From the NCBI RefSeq assembly GCF_000685075.1, contig NZ_BAYD01000041.1, forward strand, positions 24,001 through 84,323: DNA of 60,323 nt. The letters run 5' to 3'. The stretch is from Paraburkholderia oxyphila NBRC 105797. Its GTDB lineage: Bacteria; Pseudomonadota; Gammaproteobacteria; Burkholderiales; Burkholderiaceae. Below are positions 44,335-53,516 of the stretch, in pieces (positions within the stretch are counted from its first letter, which is position 1; every line of letters begins with the position of its first letter). Made by a program: the position numbers and the translations under genes. The notes beneath the pieces were generated by a model. It searched no databases and had not been told where the DNA came from. It saw nothing but the letters and a program-made list of their open reading frames with translations.

Positions 44335-44709
44335 TCAGTCGCGCGCCATCGCGCGTTCGATGCTCATTTGCGTGGGCATCATGTTGACGTTCGCGTTGTG
44401 CATGACCCACAGCGACAGCCCGACGATCACCGCGATCAGGAACGCCGTGCACACGAAGATGCCGGTGTTCGCGCGCTGGCTGCGCGAGGCGCCGATATGC
44501 AGGAAATACACGAGCTGCACGACGAGCTGAGCGACGCACAGCACGACGATGGCCGCGAGCCCGGTCCCGGGCGGCACCGCATGCAGCATCACCACGCCGA
44601 ACGACGCGAGCGTGAGCACGAGCGAGAGTATCGTGCCGATCATGTAGCTCTTGAGACTGCCGTGCGAATTGTCGTGGCCGCTCGAATGCGTAAGGTTGGT
44701 TGGACTCAC
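44335..44709 (-). CDS. cyoD: Cytochrome o ubiquinol oxidase subunit IV
   Basis: A 124-residue membrane protein with three transmembrane segments (YMIGTILSLVLTLASFGVV, AIVVLCVAQLVVQLVYFLHI and FVCTAFLIAVIVGLSLWVM). The start is a GTG at 44709 overlapping the cyoC stop (GTGA), giving VSPTNLTHSSGHDNSHGSLK. The family signature Y-M-I-G and QLVYFLH are clear. It is the last cyo gene here; no cyoE follows. Confidence 0.92.
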   Translation of the reverse strand: MSPTNLTHSSGHDNSHGSLKSYMIGTILSLVLTLASFGVVMLHAVPPGTGLAAIVVLCVAQLVVQLVYFLHIGASRSQRANTGIFVCTAFLIAVIVGLSLWVMHNANVNMMPTQMSIERAMARD

Positions 44710-45326
44710 AGCATGCCTCGCAGATAAACAAAGGTGAAAACGCAGATCCACACGAGATCCAGGAAGTGCCAGAACAGGCTCAGGCACGCGAGACGGCGTC
44801 GGATCGCGCCGTTGAGGCCGAACTTCCAGGTTTGATGCATCATGATCGCGATCCACAGCAGACCGGCCGTGACGTGCAGGCCGTGGGTGCCGACCAGCGT
44901 GAAGTACGCCGAAAGATACGCGCTCGTATGCGGGCCCGCGCCATCGGCGATGAGCTTCGCGAACTCGTTCACCTCCATGCCGACGAAGCCCGCGCCGAAC
45001 GCGAACGTGATCGCGAGCCACACGATCACCTGCGCACGGCGCTGCGCGTGGAGGCTCAGCATCGCCATGCCGAACGTGACGCTGCTCGCGAGCAGCAGCA
45101 GCGTTTCGCCCAGAACGTAAGGCAACTCGAAGAGCTGCCTGGCGCCCGGGCCGCCTGCCGTCGCATTCGCGAGCACACCGAACGTGGCGAACAGCGTCGC
45201 GAAGATGAGGCAGTCGCTCATCAGATAGATCCAGAACCCTAGCGTGGTTTTGGAGCCGCTGTCGTGTTCATCATGACCGTGATCGTGGCCGTGCCCATGG
45301 GCGTGAGTGGTAGCAGCGTGAGCCAT
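44706..45326 (-). CDS. cyoC: Cytochrome o ubiquinol oxidase subunit III
   Basis: A 206-residue subunit with five transmembrane helices. The N-terminus is His-rich (AHAATTHAHGHGHDHGHDEH), followed by GFWIYLMSDCLIFATLFATF and the FLGAGFVGMEVNEF-like region, then HGLHVTAGLLWI and LSLFWHFLDLVWICVFTFVY. It is a core subunit of the bo3-type quinol oxidase. It lies 3 bp after cyoB and overlaps cyoD by 4 bp. Confidence 0.95.
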   Translation of the reverse strand: MAHAATTHAHGHGHDHGHDEHDSGSKTTLGFWIYLMSDCLIFATLFATFGVLANATAGGPGARQLFELPYVLGETLLLLASSVTFGMAMLSLHAQRRAQVIVWLAITFAFGAGFVGMEVNEFAKLIADGAGPHTSAYLSAYFTLVGTHGLHVTAGLLWIAIMMHQTWKFGLNGAIRRRLACLSLFWHFLDLVWICVFTFVYLRGML

Positions 45327-45329
45327 GGT

Positions 45330-47348
45330 TCAGGCCATCTCCTTGAGTTGTTCAACTTGCCCGGCTTGTTCGAAGCGTGCGAGTCCGAGCTGTTTGAAGC
45401 GCGCGTTCTCGATGCGCGCCACCTCCGCGGCCGGCACCCAGTAATCGACGTCCTGGTCGTAGCTGCGCACGATGAACGTGGCGATCATGCCGACCAGCCC
45501 CACCGCCGCGAACGGCCACATGTGCCACACGGCGGCAAAGCCGAACAGCAGGCTGAACGCGGCGATGATGAAGCCCGCGCCCGTGTTGCGCGGCATGTGG
45601 ATGTCTTCGTAGGCGCGCGGCTGCACATACGCGCGGCCCGCTTCCTTGTTGTCCCAGTGCTGCTCCATCGAGGTGATCTCCGGCAGCACGGCGAAGTTGT
45701 AGAACGGCGCGGGCGAGGCCGTCGACCATTCGAGGCTGCGGCCGTCCCAGGGGTCGCCGGTGAGGTCGCGGCTCGCATCGCGCCCGCGAATGCTCACATA
45801 AAGCTGCACGATAAAGGCGAGGATGCCGAGACCCACGAACACCGCGCCCACGAGCGCCACCACGAGCCACGGATGCCAGCCGGGCACCGCGTAGTGATTC
45901 ATGCGGCGCGTCATGCCTTCGAAGCCGAGGATGTAGAGCGGCGTGAACGCGAGCCAATAGCCAATCAGCCAGCACCAGAACGACACCTTGCCCCAGAACT
46001 CGTTGAGCGTGAAGCCGAACACCTTGGGGAACCAGAAGCTCACGCCCGCGAGACAGCCGAACACCACGCCGCCGATGATCACGTTATGGAAGTGCGCGAC
46101 GAGGAACAGCGAGTTGTGCAGCACGAAGTCCGCGCCCGGCACGGCGAGCAGCACGCCGGTCATGCCGCCCACGGCGAAGGTCACCATGAAGCCGATGGTC
46201 CACAGCGTCGCGCTGTGATAGCGGATGCGGCCGCGGTACATCGTGAAGAGCCAGTTGAACAGCTTCACGCCGGTCGGGATCGAAATGATCGTGGTCATGA
46301 TGCCGAAGAACGCATTGACGTTCGCGCCCGAGCCCATCGTGAAGAAGTGATGCAGCCACACGAAGAACGACAGAATGCCGATCGAGGCCGTCGCGTACAC
46401 CATCGACTTGTAGCCGAACAGCGGCTTGCCCGAGAACGTCGCGATGATCTCCGAGAACGCGCCGAACGCCGGCAGGATCAGGATGTAGACCTCGGGGTGG
46501 CCCCACACCCAGATCAGGTTGATGTACATCATCGCGTTGCCGCCGAGCTCGTTCGTGAAGAAATGCATGTCGAGATAGCGGTCCATCGTGAGCAGCGCGA
46601 GCGTGCCGGTGAGCACCGGGAACACCGCGACGATCAGGATGTTGGTGATGAGCGCCGTCCACACGAACACCGGCATCTTCATGAGGTCCATGCCGGGCGC
46701 GCGCATGCGCAGGATGGTCACGATGAAGTTGATGCCCGAGAGCGTGGTGCCGAGCCCGGAGAGCTGCAGCGACCATATGTAGTAGTCCATACCGACGGTC
46801 GGGCTGTAGCCCAGCTCCGAGAGCGGCGGATACGCAACCCAGCCCGTCGCGGCGAAGTCGCCGACGAACATCGAGACCATCACCAGCACCGCGCCCACCA
46901 CCGAGAGCCAGTAGGAGAGCGAGTTCACGAACGGATACGCCACGTCGCGCGCGCCGATCTGCAGCGGCACGACCACGTTCATGAGCCCGAGAATGAGCGG
47001 CGTGGCCACGAAGAAGATCATGATGACGCCGTGCGCCGTGAAGATCTGGTCGTAGTGATGCGGCGGCAGATAGCCCGCCGCGTCGTTGAAGGCAACGGCC
47101 TGCTGCGCGCGCATCATGATCGCGTCGGCGAAGCCGCGCAGCAGCATGACGATCGCGAGCACGATGTACATGATGCCGATGCGCTTGTGGTCCACCGAGG
47201 TGATCCACTCGCGCCACAGGTAGCCCCACTTCCCCGCGAGGGTGATCGCGGCGAGCAAGGCCAGGCCGCCGAGCGCCACGACGGCGCCCGTGCCCATGAT
47301 GATCGGCTCGTGCCAGGGAACTGCATCGAGCGTGAGTTTTCCGAACAT
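45330..47348 (-). CDS. cyoB: Cytochrome o ubiquinol oxidase subunit I
   Basis: A 672-residue heme-copper oxidase subunit. Heme and CuB ligands appear in FTAHGVIMIFFVATP, WVWGHPEVYILILPAFG (Cu-His-Tyr region), LHHFFTMGSG and LVAHFHNVIIGGVVFG. It reduces oxygen to water while pumping protons. The length and C-terminal NTGAGFIIAAFSLLFGFA extension match bo3-type CyoB. It is 6 bp downstream of cyoA. Confidence 0.97.
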   Translation of the reverse strand: MFGKLTLDAVPWHEPIIMGTGAVVALGGLALLAAITLAGKWGYLWREWITSVDHKRIGIMYIVLAIVMLLRGFADAIMMRAQQAVAFNDAAGYLPPHHYDQIFTAHGVIMIFFVATPLILGLMNVVVPLQIGARDVAYPFVNSLSYWLSVVGAVLVMVSMFVGDFAATGWVAYPPLSELGYSPTVGMDYYIWSLQLSGLGTTLSGINFIVTILRMRAPGMDLMKMPVFVWTALITNILIVAVFPVLTGTLALLTMDRYLDMHFFTNELGGNAMMYINLIWVWGHPEVYILILPAFGAFSEIIATFSGKPLFGYKSMVYATASIGILSFFVWLHHFFTMGSGANVNAFFGIMTTIISIPTGVKLFNWLFTMYRGRIRYHSATLWTIGFMVTFAVGGMTGVLLAVPGADFVLHNSLFLVAHFHNVIIGGVVFGCLAGVSFWFPKVFGFTLNEFWGKVSFWCWLIGYWLAFTPLYILGFEGMTRRMNHYAVPGWHPWLVVALVGAVFVGLGILAFIVQLYVSIRGRDASRDLTGDPWDGRSLEWSTASPAPFYNFAVLPEITSMEQHWDNKEAGRAYVQPRAYEDIHMPRNTGAGFIIAAFSLLFGFAAVWHMWPFAAVGLVGMIATFIVRSYDQDVDYWVPAAEVARIENARFKQLGLARFEQAGQVEQLKEMA

Positions 47349-47354
47349 GTGTGT

Positions 47355-48365
47355 TTACTCCGCTGCCAGGGTGGCGGGACGAGCGAGGGTGAGCGCCGGA
47401 TTATTCACGCCCACGCCCGTGCCGCAGATCGGATTGCCGTGAACGTCGCGCATGTACTGGCCGACCACGCCATCGAAGAGGCCCGGCGCGACGTTCGAAT
47501 AGAAAGTGACGGGCGTCTTCTCGCCCGGCTGCGCGAGCCGCGCGTAGGCGCCGCGGCTCAGCACCGCGGGCGAGGCTTGCGCGCGCGCGATCCAGGCGTC
47601 GAAGTCGGCACGGCTCGTGGCGAGCGTGTCGAAATGCATGTCCGAGAAGCCCGGTCCGCTGAATGCCGCCGAGCGGCCCGCGTAAGTGCCGGGATGGTTC
47701 GCGATCAGATGCAGTTGTGTCTGCATGCCCGACATCGCATAGACCTGGCTGCCGAGCTGCGGGATGAAGAACGAGTTCATCAGCGAGTCGGCGGTCAGGC
47801 GGAACGACACGGGCGTGTCGACCGGAATCGCGAGCTGGTTCACCGAAGCCACGCCGTAATCGGGGTAGATGAAGAGCCACTTCCAGTTCAGCGCGACCAC
47901 GTCCACACGAATGGGCTTTTGCTGCGATTCGATCGGCCGGTATGGATCGAGCGCGTGCGTCGTGCGCCAGATCAGCACGCCGAGCGTGAGCACGATCACA
48001 CAGGGAATCGACCACACGACGACTTCGATCGCGGTCGAATGCGCCCACTTCGGCGCGTAGGTCGCGCGCGTGTTGGTCGCGCGATAGCGCCACGCGAACC
48101 AGAGCGTGAGCGCGATCACGGGGATCACCACGAGCAGCATCAGGCCGAGCGCGATCAGGATGAGGTTCTTCTCCTGCACGCCGATGTCGCCTTTCGGGTC
48201 GAGCAGCACGGAGCTGCAGCCGCCGAGCAGCGCGAGCACGGCACAGAGCGCAAGCGTCGCGCCAGTGCGGCGCGTGCGCGGTGGGGATGAGCCTGAGCGC
48301 TCGGGTTGAGGAAACGGCGGGCCGGCTTCGATGGCCGATCCTCTTCGTGTGTGGAAGGTGCGCAT
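47355..48365 (-). CDS. cyoA: Cytochrome o ubiquinol oxidase subunit II
   Basis: A 336-residue subunit II with a lipoprotein signal ending LALLGGC, two transmembrane helices (LILIALGLMLLVVIPVIAL and EVVVWSIPCVIVLTLGVLI) and the cupredoxin-like domain (VVALNWKWLFIYPDYG). The CuA ligands are absent, as expected for a quinol oxidase. The start is uncertain: ATG at 48365 has GGAA upstream; ATG at 48377 is also possible; the frame extends to 48461. It leads the cyoABCD operon and is divergent from the MocR gene. Confidence 0.93.
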   Translation of the reverse strand: MRTFHTRRGSAIEAGPPFPQPERSGSSPPRTRRTGATLALCAVLALLGGCSSVLLDPKGDIGVQEKNLILIALGLMLLVVIPVIALTLWFAWRYRATNTRATYAPKWAHSTAIEVVVWSIPCVIVLTLGVLIWRTTHALDPYRPIESQQKPIRVDVVALNWKWLFIYPDYGVASVNQLAIPVDTPVSFRLTADSLMNSFFIPQLGSQVYAMSGMQTQLHLIANHPGTYAGRSAAFSGPGFSDMHFDTLATSRADFDAWIARAQASPAVLSRGAYARLAQPGEKTPVTFYSNVAPGLFDGVVGQYMRDVHGNPICGTGVGVNNPALTLARPATLAAE

Positions 48366-48457
48366 GTCGGGTTCCATGGTTGACTTGTCGCGCAAACCCA
48401 TCCATACGATGCTCACATCGCTGCCATGGCAGCAGCCAGACACCGCCGCCCAGATAG

Positions 48458-48480
48458 CCATACATAGCCTATATGTATGG
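48458..48480. promoter_or_regulatory. 9-bp inverted repeat at the MocR promoter
   Basis: CCATACATA and TATGTATGG form a perfect 9-bp inverted repeat around GCCTA. A further CATACATCC occurs at about 48523, just before the MocR start at 48540. MocR/GntR-aminotransferase regulators bind such ATAC-type repeats at their own promoters, so autoregulation is likely (inference). Confidence 0.5.
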
Positions 48481-48539
48481 ATTTACGCGCTTCGTGTCCG
48501 CATGCTAGAGTAAGACATCATGCATACATCCGCGACAAA

Positions 48540-49964
48540 ATGACGCGAAACGATCCCGTCGATCCAGACAACACGGCGCCTGAGTGGGCCGAGACATGGG
48601 CTTCGGCACTCCAGGGCGGCAGCGGGCCGCGCTATCTGCGGCTCGTCGACTTTATCGAGCGCGCCGTGGCCGAAGGCATGCTGGCGCCGGGCGAGCGCGT
48701 GCCCGCGCAGCGCTCGCTCGCGGCACTCCTCGGCGTGGACCTCACGACCGTGACGCGCGGCTTCAACGAGGCGCGGCGGCGCGCGCTGATCGAGGCGCGC
48801 GGACCGCTCGGCACCTTCATCGCCGCGCCGCGCGCGGAGCTCGAGCGGCGCGTGGACCTGAGCATGAACATCCCGCCTCCGCCGGCCGGCATCGACACCG
48901 ACGCGCTGCTGCGCGAAGGTCTCTCGCGCCTCTTGCTGCGCAGCGACGCCGACTTGCTGATGACCTATCACGTCGGCGGCGGCAGCGCGGCCGATTGCGC
49001 GGCGGGCGCGAAATGGCTCGAGCCGATGCTCGGCAAGATCGATCCCGCGCAGGTGGCCGTGTGCCCCGGCGCGCAGGCGGCGCTGGCCGCGCTGATCCTC
49101 GCGTTCACGGAGCCCGGCGAGCGGGTGCTGAGCGAGCCGCTCGTCTATCCGGGGCTCCCGCACGCGCTCGCGCAGCTGGGGCGCCGCCTCGAAACCGTGG
49201 CGACGGACGCCGAAGGCATGCTGCCCGACGCACTCGAAGCCGCCTGCCGCCTGCACGGCGCGCGCCTCTTGTACCTGAATCCCACGCTGCAGAATCCCAC
49301 CGCCACGACCATGCCGGAAACGCGCCGCCGCGCGCTCCTCGAGGTCGCGGCGCGCTGCGGCCTGCGCATTGTCGAAGACGATCCCTACTGGCGCTTCGCG
49401 CCCGAGGCCCCGCCGCCGCTCGCACGCCTCGCGCCGGCGCAGGTCTGCTACGTCTCCACGCTCTCGAAAACGCTCTCGCCGGGCCTGCGCACGGCGTTTC
49501 TGGCCTTGCCCGACGCCGCGTCGCGCGCACGCGTGCTGGCCGCGCTGCGCAGCTTCTCGCTCATGGCCGCGCCGCTCACGAACGCGCTGGCCCTGCAGTG
49601 GATCGAAGACGGCACGGCCGCGCGGATCTTCGAAGGCGTGCGTGCCGAGGCGCAGGCCCGTCAGCGCATGGCGGCGCAGACGCTCGGGCCGGCGGCCTGC
49701 GAGAACGCGGGCATTCATCTCTGGTACGCGCTGCCGAGCTACTGGCAGGCACGCGAACTCGCGGCGGCCGCGAGCACCGAAGGCCTCGCTGTGGCGCCGT
49801 CCACGGCGTTCGAGCAGGGCCTCGGCACGACCGGGAATACGGCAAACGCGATCCGCATCTCGTTGGGCGCAACCGGCGAGCGCACGCGTCTGCAGGCCGC
49901 GCTGCGGCGCCTTTCCGCGTTGCTCGCCAGCGACCGGTCGGCCCCCGCGCAAGTGCTCGTCTAG
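48540..49964 (+). CDS. MocR-type GntR/aminotransferase fusion regulator
   Basis: A 474-residue protein. Residues about 25-95 form a winged GntR helix-turn-helix (VPAQRSLAALLGVDLTTVTR). A linker leads into a type I aminotransferase domain. The PLP lysine is in YVSTLSKTLSPGLRTAF, with NPTLQNPTATTM and EDDPYWRF contacts upstream. Most MocR proteins bind PLP and regulate amino-acid, vitamin or transporter genes. No strong ribosome site precedes the ATG at 48540. It is divergent from cyoA and may control the region. Confidence 0.88.
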   Translation: MTRNDPVDPDNTAPEWAETWASALQGGSGPRYLRLVDFIERAVAEGMLAPGERVPAQRSLAALLGVDLTTVTRGFNEARRRALIEARGPLGTFIAAPRAELERRVDLSMNIPPPPAGIDTDALLREGLSRLLLRSDADLLMTYHVGGGSAADCAAGAKWLEPMLGKIDPAQVAVCPGAQAALAALILAFTEPGERVLSEPLVYPGLPHALAQLGRRLETVATDAEGMLPDALEAACRLHGARLLYLNPTLQNPTATTMPETRRRALLEVAARCGLRIVEDDPYWRFAPEAPPPLARLAPAQVCYVSTLSKTLSPGLRTAFLALPDAASRARVLAALRSFSLMAAPLTNALALQWIEDGTAARIFEGVRAEAQARQRMAAQTLGPAACENAGIHLWYALPSYWQARELAAAASTEGLAVAPSTAFEQGLGTTGNTANAIRISLGATGERTRLQAALRRLSALLASDRSAPAQVLV

Positions 49965-50258
49965 GCCACATGGCGGCTCGCGGGTTTCGTGTCCGCGTGC
50001 GCTTCTGGGCAAACCTCTGGGCGAACTTCCAGCCGCGCTTCGCCCGTGGCTTGCGCGCACAGGGCCTGGCATCGCGCTTGCTTCTCCTGCGGGCGGACGC
50101 CCTATACGCACGACAGACGGTTGCCGCACACACGGGCCGAGACGCTGTCACGCCGCGCCAGTACACTCACCGGATCGGATGCGGCCCGAAGCGGGTCACG
50201 CCACCGGGTCCCACGTCACCGCGCCGCGCGCCGGCGCCTTTATTCGGGAGGTTTGAAA

Positions 50259-51155
50259 ATGGCCAACGACACCATGCTGCAGCAGATGCGCGAGAAACCG
50301 GGATTCATCGCCGCGCTTGACCAGAGCGGCGGCTCGACGCCTGGCGCGCTGCGGCAATACGGCATCCCGGAGAGCGAATACAGCGGCGAAGCCGAGATGT
50401 TCCGGCTCATGCACGAGATGCGCGTGCGCATCATCAGCGCGCCGGCCTTCACGGGCGCGAAGGTGATCGGCGCGATTCTCTTCGAGCAGACCATGGACGG
50501 CCAGGCGCACGGCAAGCCGGTGCCCGCGTTCCTGTGGGAAGAGCGCGGCGTGGTGCCCTTCCTCAAGGTCGACAAGGGTCTCGAGGCCGAAGCGGACGGC
50601 GTGCGGCTCATGAAGCCGATGCCCGGCCTCGACGCGCTGCTCGAGCGCGCCGTGAAAGCCGGCATCTTCGGCACCAAGATGCGCTCGGTGATCGAGCACG
50701 CGTCGCCTTCGGGCATCGCGGCCATCGCGAAGCAGCAGTTCGAGGTGGGTGAGCAGATCGGCGCCCGCGGCCTCGTGCCGATTCTCGAACCCGAGGTGTC
50801 GATCAAGGCGACGGACAAGGCCCAGGCCGAAGCGCTGCTGCGCGACGCCCTGCTCGAGGGGCTCGACGCCCTGCCCGCTTCGCGCAACGTCATGATCAAG
50901 CTGACGATTCCCGACACGCCCGACTTCTACAAGCCGCTCATCGATCACCCGCGTGTCGTGCGCGTGGTCGCGCTCTCGGGCGGCTATACGCGCAGCGACG
51001 CGTGCCGGCGGCTGGCGGCCAATCACGGGATGATCGCGAGTTTCTCGCGCGCGCTCATCAACGACCTCACGAAACAGATGAGCGATGCGCAATTCGACGC
51101 CGTGCTCGCGGCGAGCATCGACGAAATCTACAAGGCTTCCGTCGAGAAAGTCTGA
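50259..51155 (+). CDS. Fructose-bisphosphate aldolase, class I
   Basis: A 298-residue class I (Schiff-base) aldolase of the bacterial short type. The start MANDTMLQQMREKPGFIAAL follows TTCGGGAGGTTTGAAA. The signature LDQSGGSTPGAL is at residues 20-31; the active lysine is probably in NVMIKLTIPD near residue 214, with the C-terminal region ALSGGYTR forming the phosphate site. It interconverts fructose-1,6-bisphosphate with triose phosphates. The 294 bp before it (after the MocR gene) holds no supported gene. Confidence 0.92.
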   Translation: MANDTMLQQMREKPGFIAALDQSGGSTPGALRQYGIPESEYSGEAEMFRLMHEMRVRIISAPAFTGAKVIGAILFEQTMDGQAHGKPVPAFLWEERGVVPFLKVDKGLEAEADGVRLMKPMPGLDALLERAVKAGIFGTKMRSVIEHASPSGIAAIAKQQFEVGEQIGARGLVPILEPEVSIKATDKAQAEALLRDALLEGLDALPASRNVMIKLTIPDTPDFYKPLIDHPRVVRVVALSGGYTRSDACRRLAANHGMIASFSRALINDLTKQMSDAQFDAVLAASIDEIYKASVEKV

Positions 51156-51184
51156 GCAAGCTCAGAGGAAGCGCATTGAGATGA

Positions 51185-51215
51185 ACAGCCGGGCGATGTC
51201 CCGGCTGTCTTTTTT
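51185..51215 (+). terminator. Rho-independent terminator of the aldolase gene
   Basis: ACAGCCGGG pairs with CCCGGCTGT across a 6-base loop (CGATGT) and is followed by CTTTTTTC. It begins 30 bp after the aldolase stop. This is the clearest intrinsic terminator in the window. Confidence 0.9.
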
Positions 51216-51280
51216 CGTGGACGGCTATACTGTGCCCCTTTCATTCGCTCACCTGTTGTTTGCTCACGAAAGGACCGGCC

Positions 51281-52051
51281 ATGAGGCGGTTACTCTGCCT
51301 GCTCGTCATGCTGCCCGGCCTCGTGCAATACGCAGCGGCCCAGCAGCCCCCCGAAGACGACAAGAAGCTCCCCACCTACCTGAGCCAGAAGTTCGGGCTG
51401 GCCAGGGACAAGGCTGCCCAGATTTCGCAGGCCGTGACCACGGCCGCCGAGAAATACTCGCTGCCGCCCGCCGTGCTCCTCGCCATCATCTCGATCGAAT
51501 CGCGCTTTCGCGAAAAGGCGCGCGGCGCGAACCACGCGATCGGGCTCATGCAGGTCGTGCCCTCGGCACACCGTAACCTGCTGCGCGACGGCAAGGATCT
51601 CACGGACCCCGAAGTCAATATCGATGTGGGCTCATCGATTCTCTACGGCTACAAGCGCGCGGCCGGCGGCGATCTCGACGCAGCGATGAAGAACTACGGC
51701 GGCTCGAAGGCTTATGCGGAGAAGATCCGCACGCGTGCCGCGGAATTCAGCCGCGTGCTGGACACGGCGAGCGCGCCGCAAGCCGGTGCCGCAGCAGCAG
51801 ATGCGCCGGCAACGTACAGCGGTGCTTTCTCCGCCGACATGGCCGGTAACATCGCGGCGAGCAACCTGTCCGCGGCTTCGGCCACGGCGGCGCCAGCCAG
51901 CGCGGCGCCGGCAACACAGGCTTCCGCGCAATCGCTGCGACCCGCATCGGCCTTGCCGCCGGCGAGCGCATCGGCTGCCCCCGTTACCGAGGCATCGGCC
52001 ATGCGCGGCATGCTCGAGACCCGCGACAACGCCCGCTCGCGCGAACGCTGA
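51281..52051 (+). CDS. Lytic transglycosylase (SLT domain), exported
   Basis: A 256-residue protein with a signal peptide (MRRLLCLLVMLPGLVQYAAA). The SLT catalytic domain covers about residues 45-160, with the catalytic Glu73 in IISIESRF followed by the GLMQVVPSAH signature. It cleaves peptidoglycan glycosidic bonds. The last 90 residues are Ala/Ser/Pro-rich low complexity of no known fold. The ATG at 51281 has GAAAGGACC upstream. It is a lone gene convergent with a DUF1254 gene. Confidence 0.9.
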   Translation: MRRLLCLLVMLPGLVQYAAAQQPPEDDKKLPTYLSQKFGLARDKAAQISQAVTTAAEKYSLPPAVLLAIISIESRFREKARGANHAIGLMQVVPSAHRNLLRDGKDLTDPEVNIDVGSSILYGYKRAAGGDLDAAMKNYGGSKAYAEKIRTRAAEFSRVLDTASAPQAGAAAADAPATYSGAFSADMAGNIAASNLSAASATAAPASAAPATQASAQSLRPASALPPASASAAPVTEASAMRGMLETRDNARSRER

Positions 52052-52083
52052 AGCATCACGCGCATGGCGCGCCTGCATCGGCT

Positions 52084-53451
52084 TCAATCCGGTTGCCGCT
52101 CGATCGGCGGATACACATAGCGTCCGGCCAGATGCGCCTCTCCCGGCACGTACAGCCGCAACGCCAGATAAAAGCGCTCGGCGGGCGCGGGCAGCCAGTT
52201 GCAGCGCAGCACGGGATCCGCGGGTTCGCGCGCCGACACCGCGATACGCAAGCCGCCATCGTCATCGAGGCGCAGGCCGTGCGTGCGGTCGCCCAGCGAA
52301 TAGCGGCCAATGGCGTTGCTGGCCAGCATGCAGGTCGCCCGCGCGTAAGCCGTCAGCGACCAGAACGCCTCAACCTGCGGCGCCTGGCCAGGCGCGAAAC
52401 GCAGCACGTACGCGGCGTCGCCGTCTAGCGGCGCGCCCTCGGCATCGCAATCGGCCGTGATGTACATCGCCTCCTCGACACCCAGCGCGCCGATATAGCT
52501 GAGCGCCACCTGCGCCCGCTCTCGATAGTCGTTTCCAAACGTCTCGTGCACATCGACCGGCAACGCCCAGCCGCCGCCGAGCGCCTGTGGCGGCGCGCCC
52601 GTCAGCTCGCGCGTAAGCTGCGCGATCGCGCGCGCGAGCGCGTCGGCCTGCGCCGCATCGAGCGTCTCGCCCACGCAGTCCGCGCCGATGCCGCAGGCGC
52701 GAAAGCGCGCGACGTCCGCGAGCGCCTCGCGCGGCGGCGGGTGGTCGGCGAGCGCGCGGTTCACGACCTCGGCGAAGCGCGCCGCATCGCCGGGACGCTC
52801 CTGCGGTTGCAGCCACGCTGGCACGCGCGTCGGCACCGGCTCGGGACTGCCTGCGGCGCGCTCGATCGCAAAGCGGTCCTGCAGCGCGACGGCCGCCGCG
52901 AGATCGGCTTCGCCATCCACGAGAATGCGTCCGATCAACCACACCGTTTCGGTCGGGCACGCGAGCGCGCGCATGCCCGCCGGCACTTCGCCCTGCCACG
53001 CCGGCCCGTGCAGGAAGAACGCGCCCGCCTCGCTGCCCGTCGTGCGGCTGCCGATATAGCCGAAGGGATTCGTGTACATGTCGAGCAGGCCCAGCACGTA
53101 GTAGCGCGCATGCATCGCCGGGACGCGGATCACGAGCGGGCCGCCGCTCAGGTCGAGCCATGCGCTCGAATAGAGCGTGTCGTTATTGGGCGTCACGACG
53201 CGCCGATGCTGCGGCCCGAGCAGCTCGCGCGAATGGAACCATGCGTTGGCCCAGCGTTGCTGCGACTCGGGCGATGCGCCTGCAAAGCGGCCCGCTGCGT
53301 CGATGCGCGGGCAGGTCGCCGAAAACATGCGCGCCATTTCGTAGAGCGGCAGCGTGAATTGGACCGCTTCGCGCGCGAGCTCGAGCAAATTGGAGCGATC
53401 GAGGCAGTCGTCGCGCGCGGCGGCGGGTTCGTGTAGCGGGATGGATGACAT
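52084..53451 (-). CDS. DUF1254/DUF1214 domain protein, cytoplasmic
   Basis: A 455-residue protein starting MSSIPLHEPAAARDDCLDRS at 53451; the frame upstream is arginine-rich and not family-like. It has TPNNDTLYSSAWLDL, ARYYVLGLLDMYTNPFGY, SRTTGSEAGAFFLHGPAW, then FWSLTAYARA, NAIGRYSLGDRT and NWLPAPAERFY. No signal peptide is visible, unlike the copies in region 1. It is the last gene of the leftward MFS-ligase-DUF1254-DUF1254 operon, 65 bp after its sister. Confidence 0.86.
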   Translation of the reverse strand: MSSIPLHEPAAARDDCLDRSNLLELAREAVQFTLPLYEMARMFSATCPRIDAAGRFAGASPESQQRWANAWFHSRELLGPQHRRVVTPNNDTLYSSAWLDLSGGPLVIRVPAMHARYYVLGLLDMYTNPFGYIGSRTTGSEAGAFFLHGPAWQGEVPAGMRALACPTETVWLIGRILVDGEADLAAAVALQDRFAIERAAGSPEPVPTRVPAWLQPQERPGDAARFAEVVNRALADHPPPREALADVARFRACGIGADCVGETLDAAQADALARAIAQLTRELTGAPPQALGGGWALPVDVHETFGNDYRERAQVALSYIGALGVEEAMYITADCDAEGAPLDGDAAYVLRFAPGQAPQVEAFWSLTAYARATCMLASNAIGRYSLGDRTHGLRLDDDGGLRIAVSAREPADPVLRCNWLPAPAERFYLALRLYVPGEAHLAGRYVYPPIERQPD

Positions 53452-53516
53452 GAGCAAGCGTCCAGGATCAGGGAAGGCGTTTTGCAGAAGTTGGCTGGCG
53501 GGGCGTCGCGCCTCGC

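Noticed and set aside
45264..48290. 1008-codon plus-strand open frame opposite cyoA and cyoB
   Set aside because: Composition is His/Arg/Glu-rich shadow coding antisense to well conserved oxidase genes; no domain or ribosome site.
48483..50129. Minus-strand 548-codon frame opposite the MocR gene
   Set aside because: It lacks any motif and is antisense to a clear GntR/aminotransferase gene.
49989..50258. Upstream extension of the aldolase frame
   Set aside because: The extension is Arg/Ser-rich and the conserved aldolase N-terminus with a strong ribosome site begins at 50259.
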